The notes under the pieces were generated by a model that worked only from the letters and a program-made list of their open reading frames with translations, searched no databases and was not told the DNA's origin. This document shows, in pieces, positions 1 to 5,294 of a stretch of 34,142 bases of DNA. The position numbers and the translations under genes are program-made. Source of the DNA: an uncultured bacterium (GTDB lineage: Bacteria > Patescibacteriota > Minisyncoccia > Phycocordibacterales > UBA9973); assembly GCA_903904195.1 (NCBI GenBank), contig CAIVBM010000026.1, positions 1 to 34,142 of the forward strand, given 5' to 3'. Within the stretch, counting starts at the first letter, position 1. Each line of letters starts with the position of its first letter.

Positions 1-1
1 A

Positions 2-124
2 AAGAAATTGAAAAGATGGAATATATATTACAACAATCTAGAACATTGCGGTTTAAACGGCAAAACACCAAACGAATTTTTGCTGAATTATCAATTAATT
101 AAACCGCCAAATGTCTGTGCCTAA
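2..124 (+). CDS. 3' end of an IS-type transposase (integrase catalytic domain), truncated by the window edge
   Basis: Reading frame 2 is open from the first complete codon to a TAA at 122-124 and gives 40 residues. It contains the ending W-N-x-Y-Y-N-N-L-E-H-x-G-L-N-G-K-T-P-N-E-F, which is typical of the C-terminal end of the DDE integrase core in IS3/IS481-type transposases (usual form WxxxYNxxRPHxxLxxxTPxEF). The start lies outside the window, so I cannot say whether the full gene is intact. The position of Arg-Pro-His in the usual motif is Glu-His-Cys here. An inverted repeat overlaps the stop codon and may be the end of the element. Family assignment is from the motif only. Confidence 0.72.
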   Translation, partial: KKLKRWNIYYNNLEHCGLNGKTPNEFLLNYQLIKPPNVCA

Positions 125-136
125 AACATTTGGGCG
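105..136. repeat. Inverted repeat at the end of the transposase gene (possible IS end or terminator)
   Basis: CCAAATGT at 107-114 is exactly complementary to ACATTTGG at 126-133, with an 11-nt loop holding the transposase stop codon. Two more pairs form outside a one-base bulge. IS481-type ends often begin TGT and the transposase can read into them, so this could be the right end of the element; it could equally act as a terminator hairpin, although no T-run follows. The left end is not in the window. Confidence 0.4.
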
Positions 137-151
137 ATATAGTTAAAATAC

Positions 152-180
152 TTGTTATTTAATCGTTTTTTACCTATAAT
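152..180 (+). promoter_or_regulatory. Sigma70-type promoter for the tRNA cluster
   Basis: TTGTTA at 152-157 and TATAAT at 175-180 are separated by 17 nt. The predicted start point, about 187, lies four bases before the mature 5' end of tRNA-Leu at 191. Spacing and the perfect -10 make this one of the best promoters in the window. Confidence 0.7.
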
Positions 181-190
181 CTATTTTGTT

Positions 191-272
191 GCCCGAGTGG
201 CGGAACTGGTATACGCGCACGACTTAAAATCGTGTCTCGCAAGGGATGTGGGTTCGATTCCCACCTCGGGCA
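191..272 (+). tRNA. tRNA-Leu (anticodon UAA)
   Basis: Seven-base-pair acceptor stem GCCCGAG/CTCGGGC with discriminator A at 272. Anticodon stem CACGA/TCGTG encloses loop CTTAAAA, giving anticodon TAA. The variable region is long, as expected for class II tRNA-Leu, and the T-arm contains GGTTCGATTCC. The 3' CCA is not encoded, so it must be added enzymatically. It is first in a four-gene tRNA cluster on the same strand. Confidence 0.95.
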
Positions 273-318
273 CTGGGAGTTATGTAAGAGATAAGTTGCT
301 TAAAATTAAATATTATAT

Positions 319-391
319 GCGCCCATAACTCAGCTGGTAGAGTAGCTCCCTCTTAAGGAGAATGTCGCAGGTTCGATCCCTGCTGGGCGCA
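319..391 (+). tRNA. tRNA-Lys (anticodon CUU)
   Basis: Acceptor GCGCCCA pairs with TGGGCGC, discriminator A at 391. The anticodon loop is CTCTTAA, anticodon CTT, closed by CTCC/GGAG; the first position of the five-pair stem is a G-A mismatch. The T-arm is CGCAGGTTCGATCCCTGCT. The 73-nt length is normal. CCA is not encoded. A short perfect hairpin follows immediately. Confidence 0.93.
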
Positions 392-392
392 C

Positions 393-412
393 AAAGCTAA
401 TCACTTAGCTTT
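393..412 (+). other. Hairpin immediately 3' of tRNA-Lys
   Basis: AAAGCTAA at 393-400 and TTAGCTTT at 405-412 pair perfectly over 8 bp with a TCAC loop. Only three T residues end the hairpin (411-413) before GCG, so it is weak as a Rho-independent terminator and may instead mark the 3' processing boundary of the tRNA precursor. Confidence 0.5.
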
Positions 413-442
413 TGCGAGGCGGAGCGCGACGGCGCGAGCCAG

Positions 443-567
443 GGTCGTGCAAGTTTTCAACAGAAAACTATGCCTGACCACAAAGTATGAAATCATTGAG
501 GCAAGGTCATGAAATTTTTTGAGCGACGGCGAGAAAAATATTCGGGACCACAAAGTGCGATTGCATT
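443..567. repeat. Two-unit imperfect tandem repeat (about 62 bp) between tRNA genes
   Basis: Unit 1 (443-504) and unit 2 (505-567) each begin GGTCRTG followed by A/T-rich sequence and each contain GACCACAAAGT followed by a GA.ATCATTG-like end. Between the shared ends each unit carries its own self-complementary middle: AGTTTTC/GAAAACT with an AACA loop in unit 1, and an A/T stem around GAGCGACGGCGAG in unit 2. A related G/C-rich stretch containing GAGCGCGACGGCGCGAG precedes unit 1 at 422-438. The base composition differs strongly from the AT-rich surroundings. I see no open reading frame; function unknown. Confidence 0.5.
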
Positions 568-649
568 GGGCGAGTGGCGGAACTGGTATACGCGTTAGTC
601 TTAGGAACTAATGTCGCAAGACTTGAGGGTTCAAATCCCTCCTCGCCCA
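568..649 (+). tRNA. tRNA-Leu (anticodon UAG)
   Basis: Acceptor GGGCGAG/CTCGCCC with discriminator A at 649. Anticodon stem TTAGT/ACTAA encloses CTTAGGA, anticodon TAG. The D-arm sequence GTGGCGGAACTGGTATACGC is identical to that of the tRNA-Leu at 191, so the two are probably paralogues. It has a long variable arm and no encoded CCA. Confidence 0.95.
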
Positions 650-655
650 CAATAC

Positions 656-715
656 GGCCTGGTAGCTAAGTGGCATGAGCATAGCGAATATGTCATTCCT
701 CTGTGCAGAGGTTAT
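656..715 (+). pseudogene. Decayed tRNA-Cys copy lacking the 3' half
   Basis: The stretch opens GGCCTGGTAGCTAAGTGG, which matches the start of the intact tRNA-Cys at 753 with one change, and later has CATTCCTCTGTGCAGAGG against CATTCCTCTGCAAAAGG in the functional gene. About 15 extra bases interrupt the D-arm region, the anticodon loop is altered, and there is no T-arm and no CCAGGCC acceptor partner. It cannot fold into a cloverleaf. It lies 97 bp upstream of the intact gene, which suggests tandem duplication followed by decay. The end coordinate is approximate. Confidence 0.6.
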
Positions 716-752
716 AATAGACAAATCGTTTAGTATAAATAAAAATATATAT

Positions 753-824
753 GGCCTGGTAGCCAAGTGGTAAGGCATTCCTCTGCAAAAGGAATATACG
801 GCGGTTCAATTCCGCCCCAGGCCT
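753..824 (+). tRNA. tRNA-Cys (anticodon GCA)
   Basis: Acceptor GGCCTGG/CCAGGCC with discriminator T at 824. Anticodon stem TTCCT/AGGAA around CTGCAAA gives GCA. The T-arm is GGCGGTTCAATTCCGCC. Uridine at the discriminator position is a known CysRS identity element. No CCA is encoded. It is the last gene of the plus-strand tRNA cluster and converges with rbfA 16 bp away. Confidence 0.95.
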
Positions 825-840
825 CAAGTTTAAAGCTTTA

Positions 841-1161
841 TTATTCTCTTAATAGTTCGTCAATTTTCTGTCTGTGTTTTTCTCCTAAATCAATAGCAAT
901 ATCAATAAAAGGTATATTTTTTGTGGTCATAACTTTTTTAAGGAATTCTCGTAGTTCTCCTCTTTTTCTTTTTGCAAATTCTAATGCTGTCTTTTCTTTT
1001 TCTATTGGGAATACCGTGATGAATATAGTCGCACGTTTTAGGTCAGGGGAACAAGTGGCAGAAGTCACAGTGATGAGTGAGGTTCTATTATTTTCTCGTC
1101 CCAAAAATTCTGCAGTAAGCTCTTTTAGATAATTTGCGACTTTTTCTTTTCTTTCACTCAT
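841..1161 (-). CDS. rbfA: Ribosome-binding factor A
   Basis: RbfA binds the immature 30S subunit near the 16S rRNA 5' helix and acts in its maturation. The 106-residue product has the single KH-like fold layout of the family: N-terminal helix, a strand around SLITVTSATCSPDLKRATIF, and a C-terminal stretch with the conserved PFIDIAIDLGEKHRQKIDELL (usual PxLxFxxDxxxxxxxxIxxLL). The length is normal or slightly short for RbfA. It starts one base after the infB stop on the same strand, the usual infB-rbfA order, so the two are almost certainly co-transcribed. No Shine-Dalgarno sequence is seen. Confidence 0.92.
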   Translation of the reverse strand: MSERKEKVANYLKELTAEFLGRENNRTSLITVTSATCSPDLKRATIFITVFPIEKEKTALEFAKRKRGELREFLKKVMTTKNIPFIDIAIDLGEKHRQKIDELLRE

Positions 1162-1162
1162 T

Positions 1163-2704
1163 TTATTTCTGTGCTATGGAGAATAATTCTATAATGTCGC
1201 CTGAAGCAACTTCAATCTTTGATTCAATCATCATACCAAACTCAAATCCTTCTTCTACGATGCTGGTTTTTACTTTATTTTTTTCAAGGTTCACTATTTT
1301 TCCTCGGCCGATTTCAAATTCTCGACGCATGATTTTAACTGTTCCGTTTAAAAGCATACGACCCTCTATTACTTTTCCGCCTATTATTTGGCGTTCTTTG
1401 GTACGGCTAAAAGCTCTGATTATCTTTGCTCGGCCTGTCGTTTCTACTGTTTCTACTCTTGGTCTTCTTTTTTCCATTTCTTCTTCAAGCCATTCAGTCA
1501 TTTTATAAATAATGTCAAAAAAGGAAATAGTTATACCTCTTTTCTTTGCTATCTCAAAGGCGCTTTTGTCGGTTTTTACATTAAATCCAATCATTATTAC
1601 GTTTTCACTATCAGATATGTTTTTAATATCTGACTCAGAAATTGGGCCCACGCCTTTTGATATTATTTTAAACTCAGCGCTATCTACTTCGCCTTTGCAT
1701 TTTATCTTTGCTATTTCTTTTTCAATAGCTTCTAGAGATCCAGAAACATCAGCTTTTAGTAATATTGGGATTATCTTTTTATTTTCATTTATTTTAGAAG
1801 CAGAAACGGTATTTTTTATTTTAACAGCTCCATTTGATTTTTTTGTTTTTAATTCTTCTACATATAACAATGCGTCTTTTTTGTTTTTAAAAGTTTCAAA
1901 TCTAGCTCCAACTTTCGGTATTTTATCAAAACCACAAAGTCGTATTGGGGAAGAAAAGGATGCATTCTCTATCATAGATCCTTTAAAATCTTGGATTATG
2001 CGTGTGGAAGTTATGCTGTCTTCTACGGCTACAGTCATGCCTTTTTTGATAGTTCCATTTTTTATAATTAAAGTAGCTTGGATGCCTCGTTTTGAATCAA
2101 GGTCAGATTCTATTACAAATCCAGAAGCATTTTCTTCGGCATTTCCAGTAAAGTTTTCCATTTCAGATAAAATTAAAATCAATGATAGAAGGCTATCAAT
2201 TCCTGCACCAGTTTTTGCGGAAATTTCAACAAAAGGAATTTTCCCTCCATAGTTTTCCAAGTAGATTTCATTTTCTGCTAATTCTATCTTGGTTTTTTCT
2301 ATATTAGCATTTGGTTTATCTATCTTATTTATTGCGACAATAGAGGGAAGTTTCATCTCATTTATCGTTTTCCATGCCTCAATAGTTTGAGGTTTTACCC
2401 CGTCTTCTGCGGAAACTATCAAGATAGCTATGTCAGCGATGAGGGCTCCACGTTCACGCATTTTTGAAAAGGCTTCGTGTCCGGGTGTGTCTAGGAAAGT
2501 TATTTTTCTGTCTTTGCCTTCTTCGTCTTTGTGCAATACTTCATATGCAGAAATATTTTGAGTAATTCCTCCAGTTTCACTTTCTGTCACATTTGTTTTT
2601 CTAATATAATCGAGCAAGGTGGATTTACCATGGTCAATATGACCCATGATGACTACGACAGGTGGGCGGGGGATTATTTTGTTTTCTTTCTTTTCTGTTT
2701 TCAT
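1163..2704 (-). CDS. infB: Translation initiation factor IF-2 (short form)
   Basis: A GTPase that delivers initiator tRNA to the 30S subunit. G1 is GHIDHGKS (residues 21-28), G3 is DTPGHEAF with the catalytic His, and G4 is NKIDKP. It is followed by domain II, the linker helix and the C-terminal fMet-tRNA-binding region (GGKVIEGRM...FEFGMMIE). At 513 residues it lacks the several hundred N-terminal residues of the Escherichia coli protein and begins almost directly at the G domain, as is common in reduced genomes. Switch I reads [12 protein letters not shown] where most IF-2 proteins have GGITQHIGAYxV. It lies between the DUF4446 gene (16-bp gap) and rbfA. Confidence 0.97.
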   Translation of the reverse strand: MKTEKKENKIIPRPPVVVIMGHIDHGKSTLLDYIRKTNVTESETGGITQNISAYEVLHKDEEGKDRKITFLDTPGHEAFSKMRERGALIADIAILIVSAEDGVKPQTIEAWKTINEMKLPSIVAINKIDKPNANIEKTKIELAENEIYLENYGGKIPFVEISAKTGAGIDSLLSLILILSEMENFTGNAEENASGFVIESDLDSKRGIQATLIIKNGTIKKGMTVAVEDSITSTRIIQDFKGSMIENASFSSPIRLCGFDKIPKVGARFETFKNKKDALLYVEELKTKKSNGAVKIKNTVSASKINENKKIIPILLKADVSGSLEAIEKEIAKIKCKGEVDSAEFKIISKGVGPISESDIKNISDSENVIMIGFNVKTDKSAFEIAKKRGITISFFDIIYKMTEWLEEEMEKRRPRVETVETTGRAKIIRAFSRTKERQIIGGKVIEGRMLLNGTVKIMRREFEIGRGKIVNLEKNKVKTSIVEEGFEFGMMIESKIEVASGDIIELFSIAQK

Positions 2705-2720
2705 ATATGTGAATTTTCTT

Positions 2721-3191
2721 TTATTTAATTCTTGCTTTATTTAGAGCTTCTCTTTCTTCGTTGCTTAATTCAAATTCTGATTTGTTGTTTTTGATGGGTT
2801 TGGCAAATATACTCATCCTATCACGGTAGTACAAACTTGAAAGAACTAGACCGTCTCCTTCTTCGTCTAACATTCCTATTGCAAAGCTTTGATTGCTACC
2901 TTGATCAGAGAAAGGATTAAAACGAATAGTCTCAAGCCCACGAATACTCTTTTTGAGTTTTGTATTTATTGTGATAATGTCTTTTTGTATATTTTCTCTG
3001 GATTTCTTTAGGTCAGAAATATCTTTTTCTAAGTTGATGATAGTATCTTCTAGATCTTTTGCTTTTTTACCAAGGAAAAATCTTTTCAAACGCTTTTCAG
3101 TAATGAAAATCCAAACAGCGCCAATCAAAATAGCGATAAAAACAAAAACAAAAAAGGCCAAGATAAAAATATTGTCGAGCTTTATATTCAT
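2721..3191 (-). CDS. DUF4446 family membrane-anchored protein
   Basis: 156 residues: a single N-terminal membrane helix (about 8-30), a charged coiled-coil segment (about 43-85), then the domain with FNPFSDQGSNQSFAIGMLD and GDGLVLSSLYYRDRMSIFAKPI. Those two blocks are the hallmark of DUF4446. The function is unknown. It is first in the minus-strand DUF4446-infB-rbfA group. A -10-like TATTAT (3203 to 3198) ends 6 bp before its ATG, which predicts a leaderless transcript. Confidence 0.85.
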   Translation of the reverse strand: MNIKLDNIFILAFFVFVFIAILIGAVWIFITEKRLKRFFLGKKAKDLEDTIINLEKDISDLKKSRENIQKDIITINTKLKKSIRGLETIRFNPFSDQGSNQSFAIGMLDEEGDGLVLSSLYYRDRMSIFAKPIKNNKSEFELSNEEREALNKARIK

Positions 3192-3215
3192 GTATTCATA
3201 ATATATACTATTTTT
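3192..3215. promoter_or_regulatory. Back-to-back divergent promoters in a 24-bp gap
   Basis: On the plus strand TATACT at 3204-3209 is followed by 6 nt and then the ATG of the cysteine desulfurase (3216). On the minus strand TATTAT at 3203-3198 is followed by 6 nt and the ATG of the DUF4446 gene (3191). The two -10 hexamers abut, so RNA polymerase could not open both at once. The -35 regions would lie inside the opposing genes; a TTGATT lies on the minus strand at 3228-3223. Confidence 0.55.
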
Positions 3216-4469
3216 ATGCCCAAATCAAACAAAGGGTCCCAAAAAAGAGTAGATAATATATATATGGATTATGCTGCCAGTGCAGAGGCGAATCCGAGTT
3301 CAATACATTCTATGGGAGTAAGTGCAAAAATGAAGCTACAAAATGCGCATAAAGATGTCGCTAAAGTTTTAAGTGCTCACTCTGATGAAATAATATTTAC
3401 GAGTGGGGGAACAGAGAGCAATAATCTTGCTATACAGGGTGTTTTGCTTGCGGTAAAGGAGCAAATGCCACATATCATAACTACAAACATAGAGCATCCA
3501 TCAGTGCTTGAGACTTTTAGACTTATGGAAAAAAGAAAGCTCGCAGAGATTTCTATCGTGCCAGTTGAATCAAACGGAATAGTAGACCCAAAAAAAATAA
3601 AAAAAGAAATAAAGAAAAATACTATACTCGTCTCTGTAATGTATGCGAATAATGAAATAGGTACGATACAGCCAATCAGAGAAATAGCAAAAGAAATCAG
3701 ACACTGGAAGAACCTCACCCGCTTTCAGCACCCTCTCCTTAATAAGGAGAGGGCTAGGGAGAGGTGTATTTTTCCTCTTTTTCATACTGATGCAGTGCAA
3801 GCAGTAAATTATTTGGATTTAAATGTAGAAAAGCTTGGTGTTGATTTGCTTTCATTGTCTGGATCAAAGATAGAAGGATCGGGGAGGGTGGGAGTTCTTT
3901 ATAAAAAGAAAAACGTTCAATTGGTAAATATATTTGGCGGGGGAAATCAAGAATTGGGACTGCGTCCAGGGACAGAAAATCTGCCGGAGATTTTAAAATT
4001 CTCAAAAGCTTTAGAGTTTACGCAGGAAATAAAAGAAAAGGAAAAAAAACGTTTAACAAAATTGCGAGATTACTTTACAGCAAAACTTCTTCGAATTTTT
4101 TATCCCCGAGGGTCCCACTCCGAAGGAGAAGGGCGCAGGGGGAAAAAATTTGAAGAAGTGAAGCTTTTATTTAATGGTGATTTAGAAAACAGATTGCCCA
4201 ATAATATAAATATAACGATTCCAAATATTCCGAGTGATCTTTTAGTTATAGAATTATCAGCTAATGGAGTAATGGTTTCTGAAAAGAGCGCTTGTGAGTC
4301 TGGCGATGGAAAAACTTCGTATGTTATAAAAGCAATTCGTCCAGACACAAAAGAAACAGATGGCTCTTTGAGGTTTTCTTTGGGTAGGGAAACAACAAAA
4401 AAAGAAATTATTTACACTATTAAAACTTTGTCTATTATTTTGAATAAACTAAAAAAGTGGTATAATTAA
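3216..4469 (+). CDS. Cysteine desulfurase (NifS/IscS-like) carrying two in-frame palindromic inserts
   Basis: A PLP enzyme that moves sulfur from cysteine to a protein persulfide. Visible motifs: FTSGGTESNN (61-70), the His of NIEHPSVLE (H94), HTDAVQA (190-196), the PLP lysine in SGSKIEGSG (K218), GGGNQELGLRPGT, and the catalytic cysteine in SEKSACESG (C360). After YMDYAAS it jumps to ANPSSIHS, so about 17 residues usually found in between are missing. Two stretches (about 166-186 and 294-313) have no counterpart in the family and coincide with palindromic DNA. No IscU-like scaffold gene is nearby; mnmA lies 17 kb away, so tRNA thiolation is a plausible use. The start ATG follows a -10 box by 6 nt; an alternative ATG lies 16 codons later. 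Confidence 0.88.
   Translation: MPKSNKGSQKRVDNIYMDYAASAEANPSSIHSMGVSAKMKLQNAHKDVAKVLSAHSDEIIFTSGGTESNNLAIQGVLLAVKEQMPHIITTNIEHPSVLETFRLMEKRKLAEISIVPVESNGIVDPKKIKKEIKKNTILVSVMYANNEIGTIQPIREIAKEIRHWKNLTRFQHPLLNKERARERCIFPLFHTDAVQAVNYLDLNVEKLGVDLLSLSGSKIEGSGRVGVLYKKKNVQLVNIFGGGNQELGLRPGTENLPEILKFSKALEFTQEIKEKEKKRLTKLRDYFTAKLLRIFYPRGSHSEGEGRRGKKFEEVKLLFNGDLENRLPNNINITIPNIPSDLLVIELSANGVMVSEKSACESGDGKTSYVIKAIRPDTKETDGSLRFSLGRETTKKEIIYTIKTLSIILNKLKKWYN
3711..3769 (+). repeat. Palindromic insert A, in frame in the cysteine desulfurase gene
   Basis: The core is CCCTCTCCTTA at 3731-3741, a central A, and its exact complement TAAGGAGAGGG at 3743-3753. Outer arms CCTCACCC (3713-3720) and GGGAGAGG (3757-3764) pair with one mismatch. 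The segment codes for about 20 residues (KNLTRFQHPLLNKERARERC) between two conserved blocks, EIxxEIR and LFHTDAVQA, where homologues have only a few. It has no stop codon in this frame, so the enzyme reads through. It is more G/C-rich than its host gene. Confidence 0.75.
4086..4158 (+). repeat. Palindromic insert B, in frame in the cysteine desulfurase gene
   Basis: The left arm 4086-4107 (CTTCTTCG, AA, six T, AT bulge, CCCC) pairs with the right arm 4139-4158 (GGGG, six A, TTT, GAAGAAG) over 20 bp, including one G-T wobble and a 2-nt bulge. The inside, 4108-4138, is G/C-rich and contains CTCCGAAGGAG. It codes for about 20 residues (FYPRGSHSEGEGRRGKKFEE) placed before VKLLFNGDLENRLPNN, the equivalent of the conserved VxLNGxxxxRxPxxxN block. 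Reading frame is preserved. Confidence 0.7.
4440..4466 (+). promoter_or_regulatory. Extended -10 promoter for the pseudo-protease/clpB pair, predicted leaderless
   Basis: TGGTATAAT ends at 4466 and the ATG of the next gene is at 4473, so a transcript starting 7 nt after the -10 would begin at the start codon itself. A weak TTGAAT lies at 4440-4445. The promoter lies in the last codons of the cysteine desulfurase gene. Confidence 0.6.
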
Positions 4470-4472
4470 ACC

Positions 4473-5294
4473 ATGGACATGAAAGATCTAAATAAATCAC
4501 AATTAATACTCCTAGCAGTTCTTCTTTCCTTTGTTACTTCTATAGCCACAGGTATAACCACCGTGACTTTGATGCAACAAGCACCTGCGTCTTTTACTGT
4601 TCCTGTAAATCGTGTCATCAAACAAACAGTTGAAAAGATACAGCAAGTGGAAGGCAAGACTACTGTTCAAACAGTGATAGTAAAAGAAGAAGATTTAGTG
4701 GTGGATGCTATCGCTAAAAACAAATCTGCTGTTTTTAATATAATTAAAGAAGTTATTGATCCATACGGAAAAATTACTGAAGTAAGTGCTGGATTAGGAT
4801 TTGGTATTTCCACTACTGACAGTGTTGTCGTAGTAGATGCTACTCTTGTTCCAGATAAAGGAACTTATTATTATGTAAAAAATGATAGTGGAAAATTTAG
4901 AGCAGATTTTATGTCTACAGATAAGGCAGGATTTTCTTTGTTGAAAATAGGGGATCCAGTAGATGGTAAAAGTAAAGTTTCTTTTACAGTCCCAGCTTTT
5001 GGAGATATGAGTAAGATGAAAGCCGGACAAAAGATTTTAGTATTAGGTAATTCTATTTCTTCTTTTATTTTTGATGGAAATAAAGATTTAAAAATGAATG
5101 TATTAAAATCAAATGCAGGAGCGATGGTCTTAGACCTTGATGGAAATGTTTTAGGTATTGCTTTATCTGGAGACAATTCTTCTTTTGCACCAATAGATGC
5201 TATTACCAATGCATACAAGCCTTCTACTGATTCTTCAAATACCTTACCTGCTAGTCCTATACTCGCGCCAACTGGGGGAACTACTCAACCGTAA
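4473..5294 (+). CDS. Membrane-anchored trypsin-fold protein without catalytic triad (HtrA-like pseudoprotease)
   Basis: 273 residues. A hydrophobic segment at about 9-33 is a signal anchor; the rest should be outside the membrane, ending in a Ser/Pro/Thr-rich tail. The middle can be laid over the HtrA/DegP protease core: SAGLGFGISTTDSVVVVDATLV (105-126) matches the SGSGFII...VVTNxHVV block but has no His; DKAGFSLLKI (150-159) matches DLAVLKI but has no Asp; SNAGAMVLDLDGNVLGI (213-229) matches GNSGGPLLDxxGxVIGI with Ala at the serine position. All three catalytic residues are therefore absent, so a binding or scaffolding role is likelier than proteolysis. Its stop is immediately followed by the clpB ATG, suggesting co-expression with a protein quality-control chaperone. 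Fold assignment is inference from motif spacing. Confidence 0.65.
   Translation: MDMKDLNKSQLILLAVLLSFVTSIATGITTVTLMQQAPASFTVPVNRVIKQTVEKIQQVEGKTTVQTVIVKEEDLVVDAIAKNKSAVFNIIKEVIDPYGKITEVSAGLGFGISTTDSVVVVDATLVPDKGTYYYVKNDSGKFRADFMSTDKAGFSLLKIGDPVDGKSKVSFTVPAFGDMSKMKAGQKILVLGNSISSFIFDGNKDLKMNVLKSNAGAMVLDLDGNVLGIALSGDNSSFAPIDAITNAYKPSTDSSNTLPASPILAPTGGTTQP

Noticed and set aside
767-1132. Plus-strand frame over tRNA-Cys and rbfA
   Set aside because: It overlaps a certain tRNA and runs antisense to rbfA; the predicted protein is low-complexity and lacks any family motif.
1512-2252. 246-residue plus-strand frame antisense to infB
   Set aside because: It is the mirror of a strongly conserved GTPase gene. 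Long antisense frames arise from the AT-rich codon use; no recognisable domain.
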